Of a stretch of 64,000 nucleotides of DNA, positions 8,105-17,485 are shown in pieces; within the stretch, counting starts at the first letter, position 1, and the number at the start of each line of letters is the position of its first letter. Source of the DNA: an uncultured Acidimicrobiales bacterium. Its GTDB lineage: Bacteria; Actinomycetota; Acidimicrobiia; Acidimicrobiales; SZUA-35. The position numbers and the translations under genes were made by a program. The notes under the pieces were generated by a model. That model made no database searches and was not told where the DNA came from. It saw only the letters and a program-made list of their open reading frames with translations. The stretch is from contig CALKTH010000059.1 in the NCBI GenBank assembly GCA_937997485.1, positions 121,070 through 185,069 of the forward strand, in the 5' to 3' direction.

Positions 8105-9229
8105 CTAGAGCAGATCGGCTCGTGAAGGATCCTCGCGTAGCTCGGTCACGATCTTCTTCACATCTTGGGCACGATCCTTGGGAACAATGAGCGTCGCCCC
8201 TTCGGTGTGCACGACGATCATGTCCTCGACACCAATGAGCGCCGTGAGGCGGCCATCAGAGAACACCACGTTGTTCGACGCGTCGATGGAGACGGCATCG
8301 CCAACGACAACGTTGCCGTCGTCATCAGCGGGCAAGTGATCTGCAATGGCGGGCCAGCTGCCCACGTCGTCCCATCGGAAGGTGCCTTCGGCCATGACGA
8401 CGTTGTCTGCCTTCTCCATCAATGCGTAGTCGATCGAGATCTTCTGGAGCGGCTCGAAGCCAGCCTCGAGCGCCGCCGCAAACTCGTCGGTGCCAACGGC
8501 AGGCCGGAGCGCAGCAATGAACTCGGCGAGCGCTGGCTCATGTCGAGCGAAGGCCCGCTCCAGCGCCGCGGCCGACCACACGAACATGCCCGAGTTCCAC
8601 GAAAACCGGCCGGAAGCGATGTACTCCTCGGCGGTGGCCTGATCCGGCTTCTCGACAAATCGAGTGACCTTTCGGAACACCACCTCAGCGTCGGCCAACG
8701 CCGGCGAGGAAACGAGATCGCCCGCCTCCACGTACCCGAACCCGGTACTGGGGAACCGCGGCGTGATGCCGATGGTGACCAGCACGTCCTCGGCCGAGGC
8801 CAGCATCAGCCCGGTGCGGAGTGTGTCTCGGAACCGGTCGAGATCACCCATGACGTGGTCGGCCGTGAGGATGCAGAACGCGCCTTCTGGGTCGCGACCG
8901 CTGACCACGGCGGCGGCGAGTGCGACAGCGGCCGCGGTGTCACGTCGCATCGGCTCCCCGATGATGTTCTCCGGTGGGAGGTCGGGCGCAGCGGCGATGG
9001 TGGGCTCCACGAGGTCAGCGCTGGTCAGCACCAAGACTCGCTCAGCGGGGATCAACCCTTCGAGCCGGTCAACGGCCATCCCGAGCATCGACCGATCACC
9101 CAAGAGCGACAGCAGCTGCTTGGGCTGCTTGGCCGTGCTCATCGGCCAGAAGCGTTCGCCGTATCCGCCAGCGAGGATGACGGCGTAGGCGCCATCGAGC
9201 GTGTGCTGTTCAGGGGTGTTGTCGCTCAT
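8105..9229 (-). CDS. manC: Mannose-1-phosphate guanylyltransferase (GDP-mannose pyrophosphorylase)
   Basis: Makes GDP-mannose from mannose-1-phosphate and GTP. The nucleotidyltransferase motif AGGYGERFWPMS is near residues 18-29, followed by KQPKQLL, GEPMRRDTAAAVALA, FVEKP and SIDYALMEKAD. At 374 residues it has the short form without the phosphomannose isomerase domain. I chose the ATG at 9229 because AAGGAG sits just upstream, and because it overlaps the TGA of the preceding glycosyltransferase by one base (TGATG), which implies coupled translation. It is the last gene of the glycan operon running down from 15.0 kb and supplies its mannose donor. Confidence 0.88.
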   Translation of the reverse strand: MSDNTPEQHTLDGAYAVILAGGYGERFWPMSTAKQPKQLLSLLGDRSMLGMAVDRLEGLIPAERVLVLTSADLVEPTIAAAPDLPPENIIGEPMRRDTAAAVALAAAVVSGRDPEGAFCILTADHVMGDLDRFRDTLRTGLMLASAEDVLVTIGITPRFPSTGFGYVEAGDLVSSPALADAEVVFRKVTRFVEKPDQATAEEYIASGRFSWNSGMFVWSAAALERAFARHEPALAEFIAALRPAVGTDEFAAALEAGFEPLQKISIDYALMEKADNVVMAEGTFRWDDVGSWPAIADHLPADDDGNVVVGDAVSIDASNNVVFSDGRLTALIGVEDMIVVHTEGATLIVPKDRAQDVKKIVTELREDPSRADLL

Positions 9230-10482
9230 CAGGACTCCTTGGAACTTCGTTCGGTGATCAGCTGCGAGAACAGCGTTTCGAATCGCTCGGCTTGTGCGGC
9301 TGGGGTCAGGCATTGGTCGACGAACGTCTTGGCTCGTCCCCCCATCGCCGCCAACTCGACCGGATCGTCCAGCATCTCACTGAGTACCGCGATGAAGGCA
9401 CTCGGGTCATCAGGCGGAACGGAGCGGCCGCAACGCCCTTCATCGAGCGTCAGAGAGACTTCTGACCCCTCGTCGATCGAGGCCAGGACCGGACGACCGG
9501 CGGCGAGGATGCCGTACAGCTTCGATGGGGTGCTCGACTGAGCGAGACCCGCCTTCAGCAAGATCAGATGGAGATCGGCCGTTCCCAGCGCATCGCTGAT
9601 CTGCTCGCGGGAGACGAAGTCCGCCGTTGTCACATTCGGCAGTTCGGCGGCGAAGGCATCGACCTCACCACGGGCTGCGCCTTCGCCGTTGATCACGAAG
9701 TGCACGTCTGGCCGATCGGCGAAGTGCCGAGCGGCGTGCTCCACCAGGTCGAAGGACTGCGAGAGTCCGACGTTGCCGGAATACATGACAACCGTCTTCT
9801 GGCCAAGATCGTGCCGCGCCCGATAGTCGGTGTTCCGATCAACAACGGACACTCGATCGGTGTCGGCGAAGTTGTGGATGATGTGGACCTTCTCCGGATC
9901 GCTCTCGGCAGCGGCGAGCTTGGCTCGCACGTTCTCAGCCTGATCTCGAGAGAGCACCGTGACGGCGTCAGCTCGTCGGTACATCGAGCGCTCGTAGCGC
10001 TGCGCACCAGCGATGACTCGTTCATTCGTCAGCGCACCCAGGTCGACGGCAACGTCAGGAAAGATGTCCTGCACGTTGAAAACGAAGGGCACCTTCCACC
10101 GCTTGGCCAGCGTCCACGCCGCATCGCCGAGAAAGATCGGCGGCGACATTCCCATCACTACATCGGGCTTGGATAAGCGCAGGGCAAGCATGGTGGTGAG
10201 CCCAGTGAAGCCAGCGAAGCCGAGAGCTCGAGCCGGGATGTTGTTCTTGTCGACAGGAAACGGCCAGCACCGGATGATCTTTCCGTGCGGTGTCTTCTCG
10301 ATTCGCCAGGGCCGCCCCCGCCAGTCCGGGTCGACGTCGTGCCCCTTGTACCAGGGCAGGCTCGTGACCACGTCGACGTGGTGGCCGCGATCGGCCAACG
10401 CATGGACGAGCTTGCTCATGACCTCGCCAGTCGCGGCGTGAAGGTCAGGTTCGAAGTGGGGGCAGAAGAGAAGAAGCTTCAT
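9229..10482 (-). CDS. GT4 glycosyltransferase (WbuB/WcaI-like)
   Basis: Retaining GT-B glycosyltransferase of 417 residues, probably adding a sugar to a lipid-linked glycan at the inner face of the membrane. The N terminus FCPHFEPDLHAATGEVMSKL, read here as FCPHFEPD then ATGEVMSKL, and SLPWYKG, FNVQDIFPDVAV and the C-terminal KLYGILAAGRPVLAS resemble the WbuB/WcaI subgroup. It overlaps the upstream glycosyltransferase by four bases (ATGA) and manC by one base, so the three are translationally coupled. Donor and acceptor are unknown; the neighbouring genes make GDP-mannose, UDP-glucuronate and UDP-xylose available. Confidence 0.85.
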   Translation of the reverse strand: MKLLLFCPHFEPDLHAATGEVMSKLVHALADRGHHVDVVTSLPWYKGHDVDPDWRGRPWRIEKTPHGKIIRCWPFPVDKNNIPARALGFAGFTGLTTMLALRLSKPDVVMGMSPPIFLGDAAWTLAKRWKVPFVFNVQDIFPDVAVDLGALTNERVIAGAQRYERSMYRRADAVTVLSRDQAENVRAKLAAAESDPEKVHIIHNFADTDRVSVVDRNTDYRARHDLGQKTVVMYSGNVGLSQSFDLVEHAARHFADRPDVHFVINGEGAARGEVDAFAAELPNVTTADFVSREQISDALGTADLHLILLKAGLAQSSTPSKLYGILAAGRPVLASIDEGSEVSLTLDEGRCGRSVPPDDPSAFIAVLSEMLDDPVELAAMGGRAKTFVDQCLTPAAQAERFETLFSQLITERSSKES

Positions 10483-11627
10483 GGGGCGATGCTGGAGAGC
10501 GTGTCACGATAGGCCTGCAGAAGAGCCGCACCTGCCTGTTGCCAGCCGAATCGGGCCGCACGGACAGGTCCGGCCTCCCGGAGTCGGTCCGCCGTGGCGG
10601 CATCATCAAGAACCGAGCGCGTTGCCGTCACGAGCGCAGCGATGTCACCTACGTCGCTCAAGAGCCCGGCGTCGCCAACGACTTCGGGAATCGATCCGGC
10701 AGTCGTCGAGATCACCGGACACGCTCGTGCCATGGCTTCGAGCGCCGGATTGCCGAACCCCTCGTATGAGGACGTGAACAACAAGGCAGCGGCAGTGCGG
10801 TAGAGCCCGTCGAGCTCCTCTTCTGACACTCGCCCGAGCCAGTGAACGCGATCCGCAAGGTTGCGCTCGGAAGTCATTGCCCGCAGCGCTCCTGCCTCTG
10901 GCCCCTCGCGCGAGGTGAAGACCAGCGAAACGTCGGGGTGGGAATCCCGAAGCGCGTCGAGCACCTCGACGGCGTCCACGTGACGCTTGTGGGCGTACGC
11001 AATCCCGGGATAGAGCAAGAATCGGCCGAAGCGATCGTTGTTGGCCTGCCGGACCCCGGCGTCGACCGGCCCGGCATCAGCAGGATCGTGCCCGTGGGGA
11101 ACGACGCGCACTCGTTGCTCAGCCTCGTCGAGGTGACGGATGATCGACGCCCGCGTGAACTGGCTGGGGCAGATCGTCAACGCAGCTCGCCGAACTGATG
11201 GACCGAGCATGGTGTTGAGCCAACTCCGGCGCAGCGGCCCAAAGTTCTCCGGCATGTCCAGCGGCTGGAGGTCATGGATGGTGAGCACGTAGGGCTTGGA
11301 CGGTCGAACCGGTGCAACGCCGCCAGCGTGATGGAGGGCATCGTCGTTGCGACTCATTCGCGCGAGCCAACTGTTCTCGGCTGCGATGCGCACGGCCTTG
11401 GTCGACATCACCCGCGGCGCCGTGATGGTCTCGAAGCGGCCTGCGAGATCGGGGTGCGCCTCGATCAGATCTGGCCGGCAGTAGATCCGGACATCGATCT
11501 CGTCATCACCCAGCCGATCGAGGGCACGAAGCAAGCGAACCGTGTATTCCTCGCTTCCTCCGACCACTCCAGGAACCAGCCAGAGCAAATTGACGCCGAT
11601 CACACCGTTCAACTGGGCCCCACTCAT
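10479..11627 (-). CDS. GT4 glycosyltransferase
   Basis: A 382-residue GT-B glycosyltransferase. The donor-binding half has LLYPGIAYAHKRH (about 205-217), DRVHWLGRVSEEELDGLY and SSYEGFGNPALEAMARACPVI, read here as SSYEGFGNP then ALEAMARACPVI, containing the conserved E-x7-E pair. The N-terminal VVGGSEEYTVRLLRAL fits mannosyltransferase-like members of family 4. It overlaps both neighbouring glycosyltransferases by ATGA. The sugar transferred cannot be told from sequence. Confidence 0.83.
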   Translation of the reverse strand: MSGAQLNGVIGVNLLWLVPGVVGGSEEYTVRLLRALDRLGDDEIDVRIYCRPDLIEAHPDLAGRFETITAPRVMSTKAVRIAAENSWLARMSRNDDALHHAGGVAPVRPSKPYVLTIHDLQPLDMPENFGPLRRSWLNTMLGPSVRRAALTICPSQFTRASIIRHLDEAEQRVRVVPHGHDPADAGPVDAGVRQANNDRFGRFLLYPGIAYAHKRHVDAVEVLDALRDSHPDVSLVFTSREGPEAGALRAMTSERNLADRVHWLGRVSEEELDGLYRTAAALLFTSSYEGFGNPALEAMARACPVISTTAGSIPEVVGDAGLLSDVGDIAALVTATRSVLDDAATADRLREAGPVRAARFGWQQAGAALLQAYRDTLSSIAP

Positions 11628-12757
11628 GATGCTGCCCCCACCGCTTCGCCGAATACCGCGGCGTAGCCAGCAGCCGTTGCCTCCCAGCTGAAGTCTGTGG
11701 CCCGCCGTCTGCCTCTTGCGGCAAGGTCGGCCCGACCCTGGTCATCGGCCCAGAGAACACCGAGGGCTTCACGGAGCGAGCCGACGTTCAACGGATCGAT
11801 CAGCATGGCAGCACCGCCCGCCACTTCTTCTGTTGCTGTGCCGGCGGATGTGATCACGGCTGTTCCCTCGGCCATGGCTTCGATGACCGGCAGACCGAAG
11901 CCTTCTGCCAGCGACGGGAGCACGAGGATGTCCGCCGCCGCCAGCAGAGCTCGAAGCGTGCGTCGGTCGACGTGCCCCACTCGATGCACTCGATCTCCGA
12001 GTGGGGCCAGAACCGATTGCTCGTCGTGCAGCCATCCGCTCGGACCGGCAACCACAAGCGGGATGTCGCCGAGCAGCTCAAGCGCCTCGACGAGGCGAGG
12101 CAAGTTCTTTCTCGGCTCGAATGTTCCCGTGAACAAAGCGAAGCGAGGGGGCAAAGAGAGCTGGCCTCGGGCGTGCTCGACCTGCGCCGGCGTTGCCCGC
12201 ACCGTGTCGATGCCCCACGGCACCACTCGGAGCTGCTCGGCGTCAGCACCGTGGCGGATGCAGTCGTCTGCGACGGTCTCTGAAGGGCACACCAACAGGG
12301 CTGCATGCTCGAGCGCCGCGTTCCAGGCGGCCGGGAAGAAGGATCGCCCTCGACGGGTCAGTCGTTCGGGATGCGCGAGGAAGTCAAGATCGTGCACGGT
12401 CGCCACCACAGGAGCGGTCGCGGCGGGAATCGCCATCGCCGGGGCCCAGACCACATCGATTGGACCCGTTGCTTGCTCCACAGCGGGGCGCCGCAGGCGA
12501 TGCCATGAGTCGTAGAGGACCGGTCGGGGAAGACCCAGCTGATGCCATTCGAGCCAGGTTGGCAGACCGTTCATCTCGCCGTTTGCCGGCTGGTAGCCGG
12601 CGGGACCCAACCGCTGCGGGTGCCTTCCGGCGACGCCAACAAGGTCGTGCGTTCCGCCAGCCTTCAGCCCCTCGAGCGTGCCAGCCGTCGCAACAGCCGT
12701 CCCGCCGGGGACCGGGTGCCAAAACTGTTCGACGACAACAGCCACACGAGTGCGCAT
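11624..12757 (-). CDS. GT4 glycosyltransferase
   Basis: GT-B glycosyltransferase of about 377 residues. Motifs are GTFEPRKNLPRLVEAL and VLPSLAEGFGLPVIEAMAEG, the latter with the E-x7-E pair of family 4. The start is uncertain: MRTRVAVVVEQFW (12757) gives a standard first beta strand, MSGQTDD at 12778 is also possible, and neither has a strong ribosome binding site. The frame stays open to 12850, but that would overlap the end of the upstream epimerase-type gene. It is the first of three glycosyltransferases in a row, ending in an ATGA overlap with the next. Confidence 0.82.
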   Translation of the reverse strand: MRTRVAVVVEQFWHPVPGGTAVATAGTLEGLKAGGTHDLVGVAGRHPQRLGPAGYQPANGEMNGLPTWLEWHQLGLPRPVLYDSWHRLRRPAVEQATGPIDVVWAPAMAIPAATAPVVATVHDLDFLAHPERLTRRGRSFFPAAWNAALEHAALLVCPSETVADDCIRHGADAEQLRVVPWGIDTVRATPAQVEHARGQLSLPPRFALFTGTFEPRKNLPRLVEALELLGDIPLVVAGPSGWLHDEQSVLAPLGDRVHRVGHVDRRTLRALLAAADILVLPSLAEGFGLPVIEAMAEGTAVITSAGTATEEVAGGAAMLIDPLNVGSLREALGVLWADDQGRADLAARGRRRATDFSWEATAAGYAAVFGEAVGAAS

Positions 12758-12797
12758 GTCGTCAGTCTGGCCGCTCATCGTCGGCACCGTCAGAGCG

Positions 12798-13736
12798 TCA
12801 GAGACCGAGTTCCGCAGCAAAGTGTGCTGCGGTGCGCTCGATGCCTTCACGAAGCGCCACCTTCGGCTCGAAGCCGAATTGCTCTCGGGCCAGTGTGAGG
12901 TCAGGACGTCGGCGAACCGGATCGTCCTTGGGCAGCGGTTCGAAGGTCACTTCGCTGGAGCTGTTGGTCACCTCGACCACGTGTTCCGCGAGCTCGAGCA
13001 TGGTGAACTCGTACTCACTGCCGATGTTGACTGGGCCGACGTAACCGCTGTCCAGGAGTCCGAGCTGGCCGTCGATCTGATCGTCGACGTAGCAGAAGCT
13101 GCGGGTCTGGGTGCCGTCGCCGTACATCGAGAGCGGGCGGCCTTCGAGCGCCTGGATGATGAAGTTGGAGACGACGCGCCCGTCGTCGGGCCGCATGCGC
13201 GGGCCATACGTGTTGAACGTTCGCACGATGCGAATGTCGACACCGTGGCTGCGGTGATATGCGAACGAGAGCGCCTCGGCGAAACGCTTGGCCTCGTCAT
13301 ACATGCTGCGAGCGCCGTTGGGGTTCACGTTGCCCCAGTACGTCTCGGGCTGCGGGTGCACCAGGGGGTCGCCGTACACCTCGCTGGTCGAGTTGAGGTG
13401 GAAGACGGCACCCTTCTCGCGGGCCAAGCCAAGGCAGTTATGGGTGCCCAGGCTGCCGACCTTCATGATCTGGATCGGAATCCGAGCGAAGTCGATCGGC
13501 GAGGCCGGGCTGGCCAGGTGCATGACGACGTCGACCTCACCTGGCACCCAGATGTGATTCGAGACATCGTGTCGAACGAACTCGAATCCCTCACGACCAA
13601 AGAGGTGCTCGATGTTGCCCATGCGACCGGTCTGCAAATTGTCGAGGCACACCACGCGGTCGCCGCGATCGAGCAATCGTTCGCAGAGGTGGGACCCGAG
13701 GAAGCCTGCGCCCCCGGTAACAACGATGCGCGCCAT
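12798..13736 (-). CDS. uxs: UDP-glucuronate decarboxylase (UDP-xylose synthase), SDR family
   Basis: NAD-dependent short-chain dehydrogenase-type enzyme that converts UDP-glucuronate to UDP-xylose and CO2. The Rossmann motif [10 protein letters not shown] is at residues 8-17. The Uxs hallmarks are [25 protein letters not shown] and the catalytic [13 protein letters not shown] (YxxxK). At 312 residues it is a full-length single-domain enzyme. It lies 6 bp after ugd, which makes its substrate, so the pair forms a pathway segment from UDP-glucose to UDP-glucuronate to UDP-xylose for the glycosyltransferases downstream. Confidence 0.88.
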   Translation of the reverse strand: MARIVVTGGAGFLGSHLCERLLDRGDRVVCLDNLQTGRMGNIEHLFGREGFEFVRHDVSNHIWVPGEVDVVMHLASPASPIDFARIPIQIMKVGSLGTHNCLGLAREKGAVFHLNSTSEVYGDPLVHPQPETYWGNVNPNGARSMYDEAKRFAEALSFAYHRSHGVDIRIVRTFNTYGPRMRPDDGRVVSNFIIQALEGRPLSMYGDGTQTRSFCYVDDQIDGQLGLLDSGYVGPVNIGSEYEFTMLELAEHVVEVTNSSSEVTFEPLPKDDPVRRRPDLTLAREQFGFEPKVALREGIERTAAHFAAELGL

Positions 13737-13742
13737 TGACGC

Positions 13743-15020
13743 TCAGCGACCAATGCCGCGGTAGGTGAAGCCTCGACGAAGCAGCACCGAGCGGTCCAAC
13801 AGGTTGCGGCCATCCACGATGTTGCGACCGGCCATACCTTCGGCGACCTTGTCGAAGTCGTACCAGCGGAACTCGTCCCATTCGGTGAGCACGGCCAAGA
13901 CCTCTGCGCCCTCAACCGCCGCATACGGGTCTGAGACGACCTCGACTTCGGGAATGTCCTCGGGAGTCTCGGTCACGGCAGGGTCGAAGGCGCGAACCTG
14001 CACACCAGCAGCAACCACTCGCTTGAGCACCTCAATGGCGGGTGACTGTCGCAAATCATCAGTTCCCGCCTTGAAGGTCAGACCCCAGCAGGCGATGCGA
14101 CGCCCAGCCGGGTCGTTGCCCAGCACGTCGAGAATCTTCTGGGCTGTGCGGTCGAACTGCTCATCGTTGACTCGGAGCACTTCCCTGAGGAAGGAGAAGT
14201 CGAATCCGTAGTCCTCGGCGATACGAGCCAGCGCGATCGTGTCCTTCGGGAAGCAGCTGCCACCCCAACCGGGACCGGGACGCAAGAACTCCTTGCCGAT
14301 GCGGCTGTCGTATCCCATTCCCAGCACGACGTCGTTCACGTCGGCGCCGACGGCCTCACACAGCGTGGCGATCGAGTTCACGAACGAGAGCTTGGAAGCC
14401 AGGAAGGCGTTCGAGGCGTACTTGATGGTCTCAGCCGAGATCGGGTCGGTCACCATCACGGGGGCACGAACCTTCGAGTACAGCGCCGCCACGCGAATGG
14501 CGGCCTCTTGGTCGGAGGAGCCGATGACGACTCGATCAGGGTTCAGGAAGTCGTCCAACGCCGTGCCTTCGCGCAGGAACTCCGGGTTCGAGACCACAGA
14601 GACGTCAGAACGGCCGAGCACCCGGGCCACCGTGCCGGTAGATCCAACGGGGACGGTGGACTTGTTGACCACCACGGAACCGTTCGGCAAGACCGGCGCA
14701 ATTTGGGCGGCTGCGGTTTCCAGGTACGAGAGGTCGGCCGAGCCGTCGGCTCCCTGCGGGGTGGGCACGCACAGGTAGTGGAATTCGCACTCTTTTGAGG
14801 CATTCACGGCACCAACGACGAACTTCAGCCGTCCAGAATCGATGCCTTCCTTGACGAAACGCTCGAGATCTTTCTCGACGATGGGGATTTCACCCCGCCG
14901 CAAACGCTCGACTTTTGCCTCGTCGATGTCAGCGCAGATCACATCGTGACCGAGGTGCGCAAAGCAGGCCCCCGTCGTCAAACCGACGTAACCAGTACCG
15001 ATCACAGCAATCTTTGCCAT
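13743..15020 (-). CDS. ugd: UDP-glucose 6-dehydrogenase
   Basis: Oxidises UDP-glucose twice with NAD to UDP-glucuronate. It begins MAKIAVIGTGYVGL (Rossmann GxGxxG), and has NKSTVPVGST, SNPEFLREG, a central KYASNAF and the catalytic cysteine in GWGGSCFPKD. The 425-residue length is normal. The start at 15020 is backed by GAGAGGAC 5-6 nt upstream; the more distal ATG at 15050 adds ten unaligned residues. It is first in the six-gene unit ugd-uxs-GT-GT-GT-manC. Confidence 0.92.
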   Translation of the reverse strand: MAKIAVIGTGYVGLTTGACFAHLGHDVICADIDEAKVERLRRGEIPIVEKDLERFVKEGIDSGRLKFVVGAVNASKECEFHYLCVPTPQGADGSADLSYLETAAAQIAPVLPNGSVVVNKSTVPVGSTGTVARVLGRSDVSVVSNPEFLREGTALDDFLNPDRVVIGSSDQEAAIRVAALYSKVRAPVMVTDPISAETIKYASNAFLASKLSFVNSIATLCEAVGADVNDVVLGMGYDSRIGKEFLRPGPGWGGSCFPKDTIALARIAEDYGFDFSFLREVLRVNDEQFDRTAQKILDVLGNDPAGRRIACWGLTFKAGTDDLRQSPAIEVLKRVVAAGVQVRAFDPAVTETPEDIPEVEVVSDPYAAVEGAEVLAVLTEWDEFRWYDFDKVAEGMAGRNIVDGRNLLDRSVLLRRGFTYRGIGR

Positions 15021-15119
15021 CGAATGTCCTCTCACACCAGCGACTCCCACAGCCGCGCGCCGGAACAGGACCCTATCGGTGTTGCCGAGACGAACGTAGG
15101 GGAGATCCCCCCAGACGCG

Positions 15120-16685
15120 TTATGACCCGCCGGAAGAGCAACTCTCGGTTGCACTCGACAGGGCGACCAATTCCGGGGATGCTTCGTTGGTGCCGTCATC
15201 GATTTCGGCATCCGGAGCGGTGGTCGCGGCTGCTGGCACGCTGGTCGATGGCGTCGAGGGAGCGTCTGCTCGGTCCTCATTCAGCCCGTCCGCCGCAGCC
15301 TCTGCGGCCGCGTCGACCTCGGGTTCGGGCTCTGGCTCGGGGCCCAACCGGACCACAACGGTGCGTCCGGCAAGGGATTCGTCCAGCGTCAAGACGGTGT
15401 TGGCCAGGAAGTCAGGATCGGTGGTGAGCAGCGCATCGATCAGGACCTGCGCCGCTGCAGCACCCTTCGTCGAGTGAAGAATCGTCACGCCGGGCGGAGC
15501 ATCGGCACTGGTGCGGACCTCAGACACCACGAAGCCAGCTGCATCCAACTGCTCGAGTGCCCGGTCACCGTCTGGCCGGGTTACCGCCTCGATCTTGACG
15601 TCGACGGTCGACGGAGCTGTGGGATCCTCACCCCGCATGAGCGCAAGAATGGGCTCAGACTCCGCAGGTAGCTGCCGCACGATGCTGATGCGAGCTCCGT
15701 CACGACTCTGCACGAACTCGAATTCAGTGGGGAGGCGATAGCTCTCCAGCTGACTCGGCTCGAACGAGTTGAAGGTCCGGCCCAAATCCAGCAGAGCTTG
15801 CGCGGTCAGCTCCTGGTCGATCGTGACGTGTTGGACCCCCTCTTCGACCAGATCTCGCAGGACGAACGGATTGCGTGCTCCAACTTCGATGGAGCGGGCC
15901 ACGAGCGCCTCGAGAAACGCCTGCTGCCTCTCGATTCGGCTGAGATCGTTGTTCCCGTTCTGCACATACGCCCAGCTGCCGTCGTCCTGCTGGGTCTGAT
16001 AGTTCCGCGACCGAACGAAGGCCAGCGATTGCTCAGGACTGAGTGCCACACACCCACGCTCCAGGACCTCGAAGCCGGTCATCGAACGAGGCGGGCCAGA
16101 CGTCGGTTGCTCATTGAAGTCTCGAGCCGGTCGATCGAAGAAGAACTCCACGTGGTCAACGACGTCAACGATTCCCTGAAACCCAGCGAAATCGACGCTG
16201 GCGAAGTGGTTGATGGGCACGCCAAGGTTCTGCTCCACCGTCTCCACCATCGCTTCCGCTCCCCCCAGCGCGAACGCCGCGTTGATCTTGCGTTCCCGGC
16301 CGTCGGTGCTGATCGGCACCCACAGATCTCGTGGAATAGAGAGCAGCGTGGCAGACCGGCGGATCTCATCGATTCGAGCCAGGATCAACACATCACCGTT
16401 CGCCTCGCCGAGACGCCCAAGTTGGACCGGATCGTTCGGTTCCAGATTCGATGACGAGTCGTAGCCCACAAGCAGCACGTTCAGCACGCGCTCGCCATTC
16501 TCGGTCGACGGCTCAGCTGGGGTCAGCGAGCCTGCGAGCTGGACCCGTTGCACGGAGGTGACGACTTGCTCTCCCGAAGACAGCGCCGCCGCCGCGAACA
16601 GAGCTGCAACGATGCCCGCCACGTTGATCAGGATGACGAGACGTTGTGGCCACGTTCGACGCGGGCGTGGGGAGGCATCGGTCAT
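15120..16685 (-). CDS. LytR-CpsA-Psr (LCP) glycopolymer ligase with LytR_C domain
   Basis: Membrane-anchored enzyme that moves lipid-linked glycopolymers onto peptidoglycan outside the cell. After a short basic N terminus there is one membrane helix (LVILINVAGIVAALFAAAAL, about 15-34). The LCP domain (about 70-250) has VGYDSS, DVLILARIDEIRRSATLLSI, read here as DVLILARID then SATLLSIPRDLWVPI, and LSPEQSLAFVRSR, whose arginines bind the lipid pyrophosphate. A LytR_C domain (about 310-400) and a Pro/Glu/Ala/Thr-rich tail follow. ATG at 16685 was chosen just before the helix. Its position upstream of the ugd-manC operon suggests it attaches that operon's glycan to the cell wall. Confidence 0.85.
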   Translation of the reverse strand: MTDASPRPRRTWPQRLVILINVAGIVAALFAAAALSSGEQVVTSVQRVQLAGSLTPAEPSTENGERVLNVLLVGYDSSSNLEPNDPVQLGRLGEANGDVLILARIDEIRRSATLLSIPRDLWVPISTDGRERKINAAFALGGAEAMVETVEQNLGVPINHFASVDFAGFQGIVDVVDHVEFFFDRPARDFNEQPTSGPPRSMTGFEVLERGCVALSPEQSLAFVRSRNYQTQQDDGSWAYVQNGNNDLSRIERQQAFLEALVARSIEVGARNPFVLRDLVEEGVQHVTIDQELTAQALLDLGRTFNSFEPSQLESYRLPTEFEFVQSRDGARISIVRQLPAESEPILALMRGEDPTAPSTVDVKIEAVTRPDGDRALEQLDAAGFVVSEVRTSADAPPGVTILHSTKGAAAAQVLIDALLTTDPDFLANTVLTLDESLAGRTVVVRLGPEPEPEPEVDAAAEAAADGLNEDRADAPSTPSTSVPAAATTAPDAEIDDGTNEASPELVALSSATESCSSGGS

Positions 16686-16695
16686 GTGGAACGAC

Positions 16696-17379
16696 TCACA
16701 CCGAGGGACGCGTTGCCGTTGACTCCGCATCAAGCGGCTGCATGGCCAGCAGCACACCACCAGACGCAGCGGCATCCACTGTGACGACCACGACCGGAGC
16801 ATCGAACACGTTGCTCATACCCCGGCTCCGGTGAGCTGAAAGTTGCTCTCGATGCAGCGGATAGCGGAGCCCGTTGGTCTGCACGCCCGAGACATCGCCT
16901 CCGAGGGGCACGAGAGAAATGAGATCGCCGACGCTGCCCGTCATGGTGCGACGATGCCGCACAACGGAGATCAAAGCCTCGTTCATCACCAGATCCACGT
17001 CGACCTCAGCCAACGATTGATGAGTGCAGGCGTGCAGACTCGACAGCTGATGATCGAGGCGGCCGTCAGACATTCCAGCAACCACCAAGCGATCGGGATC
17101 GAATTCCAGTGCGGCAGCGAGCGCCAGCTCCAGATCCGTTTCATCCTTCATCGTCGAGGCTCGACGCACAGCCGCTCCCTGACGTTCGGCTTGCGCTAAG
17201 GCGGCTGCCGTGACCGAGTCGAAATCACCCACGGCGATGGTCACGATGCGATCACACTCATGTGCTCGATGAACACCGGAATCTGCAGCGATCACGGCGA
17301 TCGCCTCCTCAGGGAGGACTCGACGCTCGAGGGCACTCAGCGGGGCCCCACCGCTGAAGACGAGAACCGTGCGTGCCAT
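16696..17379 (-). CDS. thiN: Thiamine pyrophosphokinase
   Basis: Transfers pyrophosphate from ATP to thiamine, giving thiamine diphosphate in one step (salvage). The catalytic motifs GDFDSV, KDETDLELALA and GMSDGRLDHQLSSL match the family. The 227-residue length fits when translation starts at the ATG at 17379 (MARTVLVFSGG); the open frame upstream to 17769 is non-homologous. The LCP ligase starts 10 bp after its stop, so the two are probably co-transcribed although their functions look unrelated. Confidence 0.85.
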   Translation of the reverse strand: MARTVLVFSGGAPLSALERRVLPEEAIAVIAADSGVHRAHECDRIVTIAVGDFDSVTAAALAQAERQGAAVRRASTMKDETDLELALAAALEFDPDRLVVAGMSDGRLDHQLSSLHACTHQSLAEVDVDLVMNEALISVVRHRRTMTGSVGDLISLVPLGGDVSGVQTNGLRYPLHREQLSAHRSRGMSNVFDAPVVVVTVDAAASGGVLLAMQPLDAESTATRPSV

Positions 17380-17485
17380 CGGCCAGGAGGGTAGACGGCC
17401 GGGCTCCATCTGACGATCCGGGCCCGAGGAAGACCGACGACGTCCAAGGTCAGCGCAAGCGGTCCTCACCGCTACTGTCCTCAAG

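Noticed and set aside
8165..9541. A 458-codon plus-strand frame over manC
   Set aside because: It is antisense to manC and the end of a glycosyltransferase, with no family motifs.
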